Below are positions 35,245 through 47,830 of a stretch of DNA of 64,000 bases, in pieces. How positions within the stretch are numbered: the stretch's first letter is position 1; the number at the start of each line of letters is the position of its first letter. Made by a program: the position numbers and the translations under genes. The DNA comes from Micrasema longulum. Its lineage: Eukaryota > Arthropoda > Insecta > Trichoptera > Brachycentridae. The stretch lies in NCBI GenBank assembly GCA_022494885.1, contig JAGVSM010001394.1, positions 62,001-126,000 of the forward strand, written 5' to 3'. Below the pieces are notes generated by a model. It saw only the letters and a list, made by a program, of their open reading frames with translations, made no database searches and was not told the DNA's origin.

Positions 35245-35924
35245 GTAGCAAATTCAAAAATCATATTTAATTTCATTATTTTGCCATCTGTCAGATTGTT
35301 AAAGAAAACAAAATGGACATTTTGCTTGTGTTGCCGTGGTAGTTACACTACTTTGCTCATCTTATAAAAAAACTTACAAAAATTTGACCTCTCGGATTAA
35401 ACAACACCGTGGTGGACATTTGACCGACATTATCTTTAAAACATCAAATATTATTTAACAATATATAAAAATTTCCGCTTTATGTAAAATAAATTTGTTT
35501 TATTTTTTAAGTTCAAAGTTCAATTCCTCTTAATATATGACCCCTTACTTATCTACTCTGTTGTTTTTATCGTGTATATCAATAAAGTTTGAGATAAATT
35601 AACTAATTGTTTTTATTTTATCTTGCATTTGTTCGCGATCGGGCAACATTACGCGGCGATTTCTCGCATGCGCGTGGCGAAAGTGAGCCAAAGTATAGAG
35701 CAATCAACGGTTTTTTGGGCACAGTCCGATGTATTCAAATATGATTCTACGCTCCTTCTGTGTGTTATAAATTCTACAAAAGCTAGCACTGAAATCTTTC
35801 CAGACTGAAAATATCAGTTTTTTGTTGTTGTGATTTCTTGAAAGCTTTTCAGTCCAAATTACTAAGCAACACTGTCCAAAGATGATAAACAAAAAAATGC
35901 CTATTTAATGAAAAAAAAAATAAG
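35245..35924. other. No gene; a CpG-rich patch with NRF-1-like palindrome
   Basis: AT-rich except 35630-35700, which has several CG dinucleotides and CGCATGCGCG at 35665-35674, close to the NRF-1/EWG binding consensus. The 61-codon ORF over it shows no family features. Confidence 0.3.
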
Positions 35925-36030
35925 TATGAAAACATTTCTCAAAAATATCCATCTTGATTTTAAATATTCGATAAATTATTCTAAATCCATCTCAAATATT
36001 TTTATCGGTATTCGTAGTATGTGATATTTC
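35925..36030 (+). repeat. Dispersed repeat F, copy 2
   Basis: GAAAACATTTCTCAAAAATA, then TTTTTATCGGTATTCGTAG and TATGTGATATTTCCC, the same order as copy 3 and as the minus-strand copy 1. Confidence 0.6.
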
Positions 36031-36189
36031 CCAATTTTAATTAGCTTTTTTTATTTTTTTATTGTGATTTCTTGTTAATTTTTTATTTTAGATTTATCTT
36101 TTATCTTATTTATCAACTACCAAGGCCAAACAAACAAACAACAAAAGGTTTTTCTAAGAACGCATTATTATTTTTAAAATATTTCACAT

Positions 36190-36582
36190 TTATGTATGAA
36201 AACATTTCTCCACAATATCCATGTGAATTTAGAAAATACAATTAATTATACTTTTTTTTATTTTTTTTTATTTTTTTTTATTTTTATTTTTTTTTTCACG
36301 CCCATAAGGCTTTTACATACATGAAAGTTTTACAAAATATAAGTGTATAAACAACATTAAATTGAAAAAATACAATATAAAGCAACAAAAGATAGAACAG
36401 TGTTAAGAAGTAAAGTTGGTATAAAAAAAGAAGATGAGTATATAAACAATATAGATAAAAAAATAAAAAAAAACACAATATAAAGAAATAAAATATAGGA
36501 ACAGTGTTAAGAAGTATAGTTGGTATATACTTTATCGATTTCATATATTTTTATCGGTATTCGTGATATAAGATATTTCCTT
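36190..36582 (+). repeat. Dispersed repeat F, copy 3, split by an insertion
   Basis: The left part (GAAAACATTTCTCCACAATA to AATTAATTATACTTT) and the right part (TATACTTTATCGATTTC to TTTTTATCGGTATTCGTG) rejoin into one repeat F unit once the 36255-36525 insertion is removed. Confidence 0.65.
36255..36525 (-). mobile_element. Retroposed insertion with 8-bp target duplication
   Basis: TATACTTT occurs at 36247-36254 and again at 36526-36533. The insert begins on the plus strand with T-rich blocks (complement of a poly-A-like tail), so it points to minus. Inside, a unit containing ACAGTGTTAAGAAGTAAAGT is tandemly duplicated (about 36400 and 36500). This has the structure of a 5'-truncated LINE or SINE inserted by target-primed reverse transcription. 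ORF 36296..36544 is chance. Confidence 0.65.
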
Positions 36583-36689
36583 AATTGGGAACATTGCACG
36601 TGAGAGCTCTATGATTGGACGCGCTTATTAGATTTTTCATCATTTTCTATAAAAAAATCCTTCTTTTTTTTTAGAATAAGAAATATTAG

Positions 36690-36855
36690 CGTTATTATAA
36701 TTTACAGAAATACTTCCATTTTGGTGGCCATTTTCAACGAATTGTAAATAACTCATTATGAGAAAATGGAAATCAAGTTGCGATAGAGTGGGGCTTGACC
36801 CTCGGACACTGGCCCGTGAGTCCGCATCACAAGCCACGGGACCACAACCCGATTC
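36690..36855 (-). repeat. tRNA-headed SINE (family U), copy 2
   Basis: Minus-strand head CGGGTTGTGGTCCCGTGGCT, then GATGCGGACTCACGGGCC and B-box-like GAGGGTCAAGCCCC, with body TTTACAATTCGTTGAAAATG. An (AT)n run follows at 36868-36885. Confidence 0.7.
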
Positions 36856-36885
36856 ATTTACTGGGAAATATATATATATATATTT

Positions 36886-37984
36886 TTTTGCTTAGTTTTT
36901 TATATATTATTGTTCAAAAACACATCGGTAAAAATAAATTAACTTCGGGAATTCTCAACCAACGTGTACCAATATTTCTTAAGCACGGCACGTACATTAT
37001 TGAGTGCAGTTCTAAGTTCAGACTATAGTCCCTCGCGCCTCCAAACTTGATATTTGTCAGGTTATATTGTGAGGTGAAGTTATGGCTGGCGCATAAGCCC
37101 CCTTTACTTTTGATAGCTTCCATCAGGTAAGTTGCTTGGCCAGACTACCTAATTAAACTTTAAGAAAGTTGAAATTTTAGAAAAAAATAATTTTGCAAAT
37201 ATAATAGTTTAAAAAAATAAATTCATATCTGAGTTTTTCCTTTCTCTTTCCTCTTTCCTTCCCCCTTTACACCCTGCTTTCTTAATAGTATAGTGTAAAG
37301 GTATAGTAAAAATTTTTTTCTTAAAAAAATATTTATGTGCATTTATGTTTTGTTTTATAATTAAAATGTAGTATTTATTTATTTATTCATTCTTTTAAAA
37401 CTACACTCGTTTAAGTATTAATGAACTATTAAAGCTGTGCCCGTGTCAACCTTTAATAATTAACTATAAAAAACACAAAGTAAAATTAATTAGATTGAAT
37501 TGAAACAACATTTGATGCAATAGAATAACAATCTTGAAAAACAAGGTATAAGTAATAAATAATAAAATCCCAAAGAATACTATGTAAAAAAGATAATCAG
37601 ATGTAAATATTAAAATATAAATTAAACAAATTTCAATTCATATTTGTAATCTAATACACAAAATAAAAGTGTCATTGATTATACGTGCAATATATTCAAA
37701 TACAACTGATTTTCTCCAATTGAACGGTTTGGTAGGTAAAAAAAATTGCTTTAAGGCATTATGCCCGCCCTTATGCATAGGTATGTGTGTAAACTGTATT
37801 GAAATTGTTTCAATAAATAAATAAAACTCTTTTTTTTGTTTTGATCGAAATCTCAATTCAAAAAGATTATTTGTTTTTGCTGAAATGAAAAAAATTACCA
37901 TAGTTTCTTTTATTTAACTAATTTCAAAGCACAAAATAAATTGTCTGAGAACTTTAATTGCATTATAAGGTTTTTAAACCAAAC
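36886..37984. other. No gene seen
   Basis: AT-rich intron. The minus ORF 37638..37901 (87 codons) has no recognised domain. Confidence 0.4.
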
Positions 37985-38290
37985 GATCAACAATAATAGT
38001 CTGAAAAGCATACCTATCACACCACTTTTTGAACCGATCGTGCATAGGAAACTACATTAAATCACCAGATCCCGCGTATTTCAAACATCTGTTCCATTAA
38101 GTCAAGTGGATCAGTCTTACGCTTCAGGGGTGTTAAACCACGCTCAAAACTAATATTAAACATTCAACCTGAAAAAAATTGAAACTTTAACCCAGGACCT
38201 CTAGCATGGTAGGACAATATGCCAACTACTACACTACGAGGCTGACCTATACCCACTTGATTTTTTTTCAGGATTTTTACTTGAGAGTAT
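37985..38290 (-). repeat. SINE family T, minus strand, nearly full
   Basis: Tail side GTGCATAGGAAACTACATTA, body CAGTCTTACGCTTCAGGGG, B-box side TTTAACCCAGGACCTCTAGC, A-box side ACTACTACACTACGAGGC, then the flank CCACTTGATTTTTTTTCAGG. Confidence 0.7.
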
Positions 38291-41034
38291 CAGTTGATTC
38301 AAAAATACTCGTTAAGGGTTCTGGTTCCATTTTGCGTACAAAACTTTATTTTTCGTTTAAGGACTTAATAAACTTATGTATAAAACATATAAAAAAAAGC
38401 AGTCTTGAAACAACCTTTTTTTTATTCTAAAAAGGAATTCTACACGAATTCCAAGCTCCAGGCTAAAAGGCAGTATCTGGCGAAAAAAAAAACTGTGTTT
38501 TTTTAAATGCTACCTGATAAATAATTGTAATCTTTCAAAACAGCTTACTCAAATAAATACAGCTTAAATGAACAAAAAAACTGTTTACGGTAAAAAAATC
38601 CCAAATACGTAAAACCTCAATTTCCTCAAAACATTTCAAATGTTTGTTGCTGCCTTCTTGCTTGAAACGGCAGTATATATTTCAACAGACTTACTTTGCA
38701 ACTTTATAATTTTTTTAATGCTTTACTAAATAGAAATCTATTATAAAATATTTCGCTATACTACAAAACAATTTTTTTTTCAAAACAGCATTTTTAAATG
38801 ACTAACTAGTTGTCGTTTTGAATAATTATTTTACTCAATAAAAAATATCACCTGAACACCGATTACACAAATATTTAAATTATTTATCGAAATATAAATG
38901 CAGTTGTCTTATCAAAAAGTATCCTTTAATTACATTTATTTCAAAAGAGCATGTAGTTTTTTTTACTCACTGAATTTTTAATAAACAATGCCTCAATAAC
39001 TGTATTGCTACCACGTGAAGTAAAACTTGGAAGTGGTTTGTTGTCCACTTGTGGTATTTCACAACTGCCCATATAACTATATAAATGGATTGACGTTTAA
39101 AATAATTAACATTTATTTTATTTTTATTTAATTTTCTGAGTTTCACCACTCTTGCTACAATAACTCATGTTTTATAAAGCAAAATAATTCAAGACTACAC
39201 TTTTATTTGTAGAGCATCTTGTGGTAAGCTTGGTGGTAGAATATGTACAGAAATGATTTAAGCCGAGAGTTAAATACTATTATTATTCGTCTCTTTTGAG
39301 ATTTGCATGTTTAGACCACTTCTAATGATATGTCGATATATTCTTAGCTAAAATTTAAACTTAGGCAATTTGCTTAAATATACTTTTTAAATAACTGAAT
39401 TTTGATTTTTTCAACAAAAAAAACAACCATTTTGAGAAATAAATTAAGTATTATTGAGTTAGTACGGATATTTGCAATAAATACACGATTTTTCATAATA
39501 TTATTGTCCTGACTGAACGTCCTGACATGCTAAAAATTATATCCGTGCTCAGTTTAGCCTCACGGATGGGTTAAATTATAAAATAAATAACGCAATTGAA
39601 TAAAAAAAGCACAATTATAAATACGATCATTTAAGTCAAGTGAAATATTGTTTTGATACTTGAGAATTTTTTTATCTGTTTTTTACAGTCATCTGTACTT
39701 ATTCTAATTCGTTGAAAAAATTGACATTGTAGAACAGTGTCTTCGGTAGAGAGACTTTTTAAAAAAAATTCCTTATTACCCATGAAGTTAATGTACAAAA
39801 GTTAACAAGGTTAAGATTACGCCACACTAACTAAAATTAAATGTTTTAGGTGTAAGTTTTGAACCAATTTAGTAGTAAACCATATGAACTAAAGGTTTGT
39901 AATTTTAGAAGTTTATGATTTTGTCAAAAGCTTTACAGAAATCTTTTATGTGGCATCTACTTGTCAATTATTTTTTTTAGTTTTTGCAAGGCGGGGTTTG
40001 ATTTCACCCATGGCATCATCTTAAAAAGAAGCTTCTGGTAAGATGAATTGTAGTACATGAGGAAATAATATGTTGTAAATCAGAGATTTTAAGTTTTACT
40101 TGTCTAAAGGTCGAAGGTTTCTGGGGTAATCACCTCTTTAATGTTCTATTTGCTACGTTATGCATTTTCCCGCCAACGGAAACCGGAAAATGATTTATGG
40201 CGCTATTCATGACCAGACGGAAAATTGCTGAATGCCTTTTATACAACGCTAATCACGATCGTCTGCAGGAAATTTAGATCCGCCATGACAATATTTATAA
40301 TCGCTTAGGGAAAGACTTTTATTAAGAAAATATTGCAGTTTCATCATTTTCATTGTTTACAGAACAACATAACTTCCTTATCCGAATTTCGTGGTGCATA
40401 GAGCACTTTTTAATTTAACTTCAAGGCAAAGTTATCGCCTTACGATACAATTGGAACTATTTCTGATATTTACTAACGATATCGCATCAAACATTCAATT
40501 CTCCAAATTCCTTTTATTCGCTGTCGACGATGAAGAGATAAACATTTTTAAAAATGGAATAGCCGGCTAAATCTTTATTTCAAGGCTTGTCTGCAGGTGA
40601 AAAAGAAAAAATATGGAAGGAGGTTATAAAAACACCCCACAACACCCAGACCAATAAAGAAAAAAAAATTCTAGGATTTTTTTCTTGCAACTGGGGAGAT
40701 TCCAACCCGATATTGCTACAACACACAAATTTACATTGTTATTATTTTTTATTTAGTAAAAGGGCTGAAGGTTCTCTAAGTTTGTTTTTAGGCTAACAAA
40801 CTACATTACATATATTTTTTTAATTATATCATCTGTTTATTTCAGTAAAGTTAAATTACTAAAACCTTAATTATTGTAAAGAGATTCATCTGATTGAATT
40901 TTTTCACGTACTTTGAAACGCTTGAAAACAATTTTTTTTCAGGCGTTTATTATTTCATTACTTCTTTTCGGAACTTTACGTGATTGTTTTTCTACTTTTA
41001 AATTTGTTCTCAGTACACTAAAAAAAATTATTTC
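38291..41034. other. No gene seen
   Basis: 2.7 kb of AT-rich intron with only chance ORFs. A less AT-rich stretch at 40150-40310 has no open frame or repeat match that I can see. Confidence 0.4.
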
Positions 41035-41570
41035 TTATTATTATTATGGATAACTTATATAGCACCATTTTCGTAATTAAATACCTCGAGGGCGTTTTAC
41101 ATAGTGATTATATTGTTAAATTAATTTAATATAAGCTTTTAAATTTGTAATTTAATTAAAACAATTTATTTTGTTGTCACGTGCTACGGATTTATTCAAA
41201 TGATTTAGAGAACAAGTGGGTTTTAATTTTTTCCGAAACATCACTTCACTTTAACAGCCTCACACCTCTGCTGGGAGAGCATTCCATGCCATAGGACCTG
41301 CGACCGCAAATGCGCGTTCACTAAATTCAGTGCGCTGTTTGCGTAGAGGTATAATAACTTTTCCTCTCGCCATTGACGTAGCTGATCTAAACGTGAGACG
41401 CCTGTTAGCTAGTTCATCTGGAATGCATAGTTCCCTTAGATATTCCGGAGCAGAGTGTGCAGTGACTTATACATAAGCCAACAGAGTTTGTATTCGACCC
41501 TCTGTGGAAAACGTAGCCAGTGTAGTTCCCAAAGTAGGGGAGTGATATGACTGAACTGCTGTTTACTTAT
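41035..41570 (-). mobile_element. L2-like LINE, C-terminus and 3' end
   Basis: The minus strand encodes ELHWLRFPQRVEYKLCWLMY, then after a frameshift SAPEYLRELCIPDELANRRL and the hallmark RAFAVAGPMAWNALPAEV, followed by TGA (41260-41262). The 3' end carries GCCCTCGAGGTATTT, AAAATGGTGCTATATAAG and an (ATA)n tail at about 41037-41047. The 5' part is missing. The copy is dead, but its hallmark motif is unusually clear. Confidence 0.8.
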
Positions 41571-42339
41571 TCACCATCCTGATTTTATATTCTATAGTTT
41601 TTGTTTTTAACATTTTATGTTAATAGCCTGTATGGCGGTTTAATTTTTGTAAATAACTTCTATGTAGCCAATAGTTTTTTTTATGAATAAAAATCACAAT
41701 TTACGGATTCTACAGAAATAACATAATATTGATTTTAACCAAATACAAACAAGAAAGGAATTAAACATTCGCTCTTGTACATAATATATTTATACTTCTC
41801 TCGTTACCCGTAGCATTTGGTATTTTGTTCCCTAATAAATATCCTTAAATAAGAAGCAAGAAGTAGTGTTTTAGGGCAAAAAGACAAAAACCTTTGAGTT
41901 AGGCGTGTCATTTATCTTCGTTCTTAACAAACTCTACTTAATCGTTAAATAAACACAATACTAGGGAAAATGGAGTTTAACTAACTAGAGCTTTAGCAAA
42001 CTAAAAATAAACTAAACACTGCTTAATGTAGAAATTACAATTCACATTTTTATTTATTTATGTATTTATCTACACATTTAGCCCAAGAAACATTTACAAT
42101 AGTACAAACAAAATCATAATTTTTTTGAAGATGTACAAACCCAAGACCCATGTTGTAATTAAAATAACAACGAAAAACACAATTTGTTATTAAATGAATA
42201 ATCCTGAATAGACATGATCATCAAGAGTTTTATCCAAATTAATAAATGTCATAACCAAGATTGAGAACTTTTAGAGTAGAGAACATGAAAGGAATATCAT
42301 TTACGATGTTAACATAAAACTACTTCAAGTTTGTCCAAA
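41571..42339. other. No gene seen
   Basis: AT-rich intron. 41620-41690 (GCCTGTATGGCGGTTTAAT) could be a LINE 3' hairpin tail. Confidence 0.35.
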
Positions 42340-42945
42340 TTTTTGTAGACAAGGACTGGATTCAACTCCCTGGAGAGCTGTTAACGTTAACATATTACAA
42401 CAGAGATGACGAACATTTTAAAGAAGGCAATATAGAAGTCTAGGCATCTACGGGGCTTATGACCTGTCATTGGCTGATTTGAGTGGCTACTTTACACACT
42501 GTGTAACATTCACCATTCTCACTTATGAAAGAATTGGACCACCTGGTTCATGAAGAAGTATAGAAATCGAAAAAAAAAAAATTTCAGGCGTTGCCTAGTA
42601 TGTAAGTGAAATAATTCAATTAGATGAATCTCACTCGCATAAATAAAGGTTTCAGCTTTTTAACTTCACAAACATCAACTGATGAAAGAATTGAAATAAT
42701 TTAGATGTTCAAATATGAACTGAATGGTGAATGTTACACAATGTGTAAAGTGGCCACTTAAACCCATTTGTATCAACCGCCTTTGGTAAAAGGTAATATA
42801 ATATAATCGCTCCAAAAATATTTAATGATTTATTGCCAAATATAAAAGACTCGAAATGTAAAACAAATTTTAAAATAAAAATAACGTTTGATGTTTGTGA
42901 AGTTAAAGAACTGAAACCTTTATTTATGCGGGTGAGATTCATCTA
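42340..42945. repeat. Snap-back family, two opposed units
   Basis: A minus-oriented arm (42400-42560: AAGTCTAGGCATCTACGGGG, CACACTGTGTAACATTCACC) is followed head-on by a plus-oriented arm (42570-42765: TTTCAGGCGTTGCCTAGTA, AATGGTGAATGTTACACAAT). A short minus piece follows at 42895-42945 (AAGAACTGAAACCTTTATTT). The arms differ from each other more than in the 61.4 kb locus, so this may be an older event or two insertions. Confidence 0.65.
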
Positions 42946-43664
42946 ATGTTCACAGTTAAGTAAGGGGTTCAAATTTATAAGAGTAGAAAACGTAGAAACT
43001 TAAGTGAGAAGAGGTCGAGTGCATTGTTAAGTTAAGGATTCACATTTAAATAAAAGTGAGGTAGTATTAATTTAGGATTTAATTGAAAAAAATATTGTTT
43101 CACTTTCTTTTAAGTGACAATTTGCCAAGAGCGACTTTAAAATTGCGATTATTCTCTTAATGTACACGTGTATTTTTGTAAAGGTAAAGCATTAATTTTG
43201 TGTGTATAAATCACCTTTTCAACCCTTAGAAAACGATTTTTGAGAATCACGCACGTTGTAGCGAATTGAGAATCGGAAAAGTTAATTATTCTCCATGAGG
43301 AAATCGGAAACTTTGTATTGAAAAAGTTACGTCATCTACTATAATTAACACCCAATACTTGCTGAAAGGATTCAATTACATAGAGTAACTTTACCTTACT
43401 GTTGTTTTAGTTGTGTTTAACGGAATTGTTTACTTAATTTATTCCGTAACTTTTAATAACGTTTTTACAGAACCACTGCACTTTGAATAAACGAGGAATT
43501 TTACTGCTAAAAAAAATTATAAATACGTTTATTTGGATGTAATATTTTAATAAATATAACCATTTTATTGTATCGTGAAACTTCACTAAAACTTCAGAAT
43601 TTTTACATATTTTAAATACGTGTACCTCTGCTAGTCACTTTTATTTATTTTTATTTTTTTAATA
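42946..43664. other. No gene seen
   Basis: AT-rich intronic DNA. Confidence 0.45.
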
Positions 43665-43840
43665 AAAGAAAATATTTGCGTTCTTATGATTTACATAAAT
43701 ATTTTGAGAGCCATTTTCAACGAGTTGTAAATAACTCACTATTAGAAAATGGGAATCAAGTTGGGGTAGAGTGGGATTCCAGCCACGGACCTTTGATCCA
43801 TGAGTCCGAGACACTAGCCACAGGGCCACAACCCGTTTAT
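43665..43840 (-). repeat. tRNA-headed SINE (family U), copy 3
   Basis: Minus-strand head CGGGTTGTGGCCCTGTGGCT, then GTCTCGGACTCATGG and body AACTTGATTCCCATTTTC and TTTACAACTCGTTGAAAATG. Confidence 0.7.
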
Positions 43841-44179
43841 GTTCCCCATATTCAGTACTGCTTATTGCATTTCATTGTAACACCAATTGAAGCGTATCTC
43901 GAACGTCTATTACATAAATATGAGAGGCAGTTATTTATTTATTTATTTAACAGCCTTATGCAGTATATTCTAACAATGGTATATACATTTTTTTGTAATA
44001 AATACAGGCACTAATAAAATAAAATAAAATTAAAGCCAGGACAAAAAAAATAAAAATTACTACCTCAAGACAAGATCCGGTCTATCTTAGTGAATTTTTA
44101 AATCTGTAATTTTTATTTATAATTATTAAGACCAGTTAGATATTAGTTAGTTCAGTTAGATATTAGTGTTAAAAATTTT

Positions 44180-44285
44180 GAGATTGCCCAAATAATTAGA
44201 TAAAAAGACTGGATTTCACCCCATAGGGATTTATTAAGATTATCAAATTACAACAGAGATGGAGAGTATTTATCACTATCACAAT
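44180..44285 (-). repeat. Snap-back family end fragment
   Basis: AAGACTGGATTTCACCCCAT and AATTACAACAGAGATGGAGA match the outer end of the unit at 42.35 kb. The rest is missing. Confidence 0.5.
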
Positions 44286-44519
44286 TAATACTTTTTTTAC
44301 GTAGATCTTGCTAGAAATCGATTTTTAAGCAAAACAGGAGAATGCGTTAACCACTAATCGATTTTTTTGGTCAATACACTTGCCCAGATTTTGGGTTCTA
44401 TTTCAAACACAAAACTGATACATACAATTTGTTGGCATTATTCACAAATTAATATATTTGATTAATTTTAAAAAAATAATAAAAAACAAAATGAAAAACT
44501 CAGTTATAAATTCACTTTT

Positions 44520-45140
44520 AATTCATTCATTTCTTCTTTTTATTCGCTGTCCTCATGACTGAGGATCGTGACCCCTTGTAAAGCCCCGACAATTCTTCTC
44601 CCTTGACAGCGACGCACTCCAACTACTGAGGTGCCTGCCCTTGTCCTGACCTGATCGGTCCATCGTGTAGGAAATCTACCTCTTGTTCCTTTTTTTTTTA
44701 CGCCACTGACCACAACCAGTCACTCCAGGCTGCATCCTCATTGCTGCGTGCAACGTGTCCAAGGAATTGGACAATGCGGCCAATGCAAATATTAACCAAA
44801 GTTAAACCGTCAAGGTTTAAGTCCCGACCATAATTTGTGCTTTTTATTTCGTTCTAGACGTGTGTCTAAAGATTGAAGAACAAAAGCGAACTGTGTTTCT
44901 TACTTTTCCACATCCGCTCCTAAATGGAGCATGTGGACATCATCAGACCCCTCCAGGTGCACAATTACAGATGTTTATCACATCGATCAAAAGTCCTTAA
45001 CTAACACATTTTTATCACGTCAGTAATTACCGACAAGTGCGACCATTGTGATTGAGCTGCTGAAGACTTTATCGTCAGCCTGCACTCTCGCCTCCTCTCA
45101 CTTTAACCTCGCATTCCTCAGTTCCACCAAATAAAGCTAA
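44520..45140 (-). mobile_element. LINE C-terminal relic
   Basis: On the minus strand, IGRIVQFLGHVARSNEDAAW and then, after a frameshift, RGRFPTRWTDQVRTRAGTSV and GVTILSHEDSE form the C-terminal block of an arthropod LINE protein (FGHIAR...GR.PTRWTDQ...HEDSE). Upstream to 45140, frames with KMWKSKKH-like words are more decayed. The region is GC-richer than the intron. Clade not assigned. Confidence 0.6.
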
Positions 45141-46199
45141 AATATCGAAATCGGCGTTCAGGATCACGGGAGCCTGCAAACAAAGGCACTTATCAATGAA
45201 AAAAATAGAGTGAAATTATTACAAAGGATACAAAAATAAGTTATGTAACAACAAACATCTAGTAAAAAAATTCGTATTGTTAAACCATAAAACCCAATTT
45301 CAATATAGAAGACCCAATATAGTGAAAAGTCAAAATTTCTTTGAAAACTAACCAGAAGTCGAACACAAAATTATCTTGCTTGAGGCAGTCGCCTTTGTTT
45401 ATTTTACGAGAGGTCGTCGATGTTCGAGTTATATTTAACTGTTTAAATGGCAGATAAATACAACATATTTTGGAATCCTTTTGGGAAAGAAAAATAATGT
45501 CAAATGGATAAGTTTTCCTAGAGGATGTCATGCGAAATCAAAGGTGGAACGGTATTTCTATTCATTTTTGGCAGTATGTTAAATTGACGGTGAAACATAT
45601 TCTAGATATTTACATTATGTTCCTGTTAAACTGTACCATGCTCGAGGTGCTCGTATCTCGCTTGTGGCACCTAAAAGGGTAATATTATAGCTAATTTGTT
45701 TGTTTCCCGTTACTTTTATACTGAAACGTTTCCTAGACTCCCGAAAGTATTGGAATTTTCAAAAATAAAACGTTCTTTTTTTATTCAAAATTGTAAATTC
45801 AATATGGGATTGCCCTGAACTATTATCTCTCATCAACTTCCGGGTGCCTGGGAGAATGACCAGACAGGTGCCACCATTTTGTAGCAACAATTCACGGACA
45901 GTGTATACTTGTAATGCCGTATTAAATTGACTTCATGAACTCGGCAATAGTTATTCCCACGTATCTGATATATTTAGTGTAGGGTATTGTTCCTATAGAA
46001 CAAACCTTTTGAACTTTTTCAAAGATGGTGAATGGTAATTATATTTATTTATTCATGCATTTCATAATATTCACAGTTTTTTGTTCACTTTGCCCAGCTG
46101 TATGAAACAGTACTTATGATTTTCTTGTTGTATTACTGTATAATGTTTTATTATTTAAACATTCTACCGATATGCTGTATAATTTTTAGGTTATTTTTT
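45141..46199. other. No gene seen
   Basis: Mixed-composition DNA. The minus ORF 45280..45531 is unrecognised. 45790-45900 is slightly GC-rich with no identified family. Confidence 0.35.
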
Positions 46200-46378
46200 T
46201 TTAAATATAAATCTTGTATGATTTTTAGTTTTATATTTTTTTTTATAAATCTTGGGGTATAAGGAAATTGATGTTTTTTTTTTAAAAAATTGAAAAAATT
46301 AAGCCAAATATGTAGCATTATAAATGTTTGTAAAAGGCAGATTTGCCGTTTATGTTAATAAAATAAAAAAACAAACAA
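46200..46378 (+). mobile_element. LINE 3' tail fragment
   Basis: GTAAAAGGCAGATTTGCCGT forms the small hairpin typical just before the tail, followed by TTAATAAAATAAAAAAAC. No coding remnant is attached. Confidence 0.4.
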
Positions 46379-46697
46379 AGGTAATGCTGTGTTGTTCCCC
46401 TCATAATTCGAATGGCATAACATATTGAGACAAGATTGATTAGACGTGTCAAGGTTATAAATGTTATGTCAACATCAGGTACTTCCCGAGAACGGTTTTC
46501 TTTGATCGTTCTATTAAACGGTTTTTTCCCGGCCTAATAAAATAAAGGCTTTAGGGACACTATTTTATCACTCCCGTTTGATAAATGTCAACGATATTTT
46601 TCATCCACCCATGTTATGGACTACGAGTAGGAAATATAAATTATTCCCTATTCCTTTAAAAACTTCAAGTTAAAAAAGCGATTAAAAAACTTTAGTA

Positions 46698-46760
46698 ATC
46701 ATCACCATCCTCCTTTCCGCACCCAGTAGTGCATATGGTACTGCATTGGTTAACCGAATA
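46698..46760 (-). repeat. SINE family T tail fragment
   Basis: CATCACCATCCTCCTTTCCG, CACCCAGTAGTGCATATGG and ACTGCATTGGTTAA are the complement of the family tail. Confidence 0.65.
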
Positions 46761-47234
46761 CAACATAGTTCGATCATTTGATGTATAAAAACTCAAACAA
46801 CTATATTATATTTTATGTAACTCAATTATAACTTATGGCATAAAAGGATAAATCAATATTAAAACCTCTCAAATCTGCTCAAAAGTCAATATTTAAAATA
46901 ATTTTTAAAAAGCCTTTCAGGTACCTCAGCATCAAGTTGTTTCAGGAGTTTTTTTAAAAATTTTAGATATAAGGCAATTTTATATAAATGGTTATATAAT
47001 TATATTCACTAACTTTAGTTTAAATGTTAGACCACAAAGTTAATGGTTTAAACATAAATAATATAATATTTTTATCTGAGAGCAGCCATTGAGTTGAAAG
47101 CTCCCGTCCAGGGTTCTGAATCTATTTATTTATTTATAACTTTATCCGCCTGGGCAAAGACATACATTTAAAAATACTCAAAATATTGCCGAGATACATC
47201 ACGTAGACCAAATAATATAAAATGTCATATTGTT
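46761..47234. other. No gene seen
   Basis: AT-rich intronic DNA. Confidence 0.45.
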
Positions 47235-47670
47235 TAATTTAAACTAAATACTTTCAAATTTGTGGCAACAGAGAGGGAAAACACTTTTGAGAAGGAAATA
47301 TAGGAGTCTAAGCATTTACAGGGCGTATGATCTGTAATTGGCTGGTTTAAGGGGCCACTTTACACACTGTGTAACATTCACCATTTTGCCTATGTTTGAA
47401 CATCCACATTTCCTCAACTCTTCCATCTGTTAACTTTTGTGAAATAAAATAGCTGAAATCATGTAGGTGAGATTCATCTGGCTGAACCAATTCACCTACT
47501 AGGCAACGCCTGAAAACAATTTTCCAATCTTTTATACTTCTTCTTTCACTAGGTAGTTAACTTTAACTTCAAAACACTTCTCAAAAGTGTTTTCCCTCTC
47601 TGTTGCAACAAATTTAAACATGAACAACTCCCTAGGGTAAAAATCCAGCCAGTCTGCAGACATTTGTACA
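47235..47670 (-). repeat. Snap-back family unit with short inverted arm
   Basis: A nearly full minus-oriented unit runs from 47257 to about 47575. The first 39 nt (47257-47295) reappear as reverse complement at 47577-47615 with one mismatch, sharing the locus-specific ACACTTTTGAGAAG. The outer end continues as GAACAACTCCCTAGGG and CAGCCAGTCTGCAGAC to about 47670. The minus ORFs over it are the repeat, not genes. Confidence 0.8.
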
Positions 47671-47830
47671 TACTCATCATCATCGTCAGTGGCGCTACAG
47701 CCCGTTGTGGGCCTCGGCCTCCTCCAGAATCGGTCTCCATTTGTTCTTGCACCCCGCGGCTCTTCACCTTTCTTTGTCGTTTCACTATACGCCCGACTAA
47801 CTGAGCAGGATAGAAACAAGAGATAACTCA
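47671..47830 (-). mobile_element. LINE C-terminal scrap
   Basis: The minus strand reads GCKNKWRPILEEAEAHNGL followed by stop and a (GAT)n run, matching the W..I.EEA..H.GL end of arthropod LINE proteins. It is clearly GC-richer than neighbours. It directly abuts the snap-back unit. Confidence 0.5.

Noticed and set aside
43676..44014. 112-codon plus ORF as a gene
   Set aside because: Its first half is the antisense of a family U SINE head.
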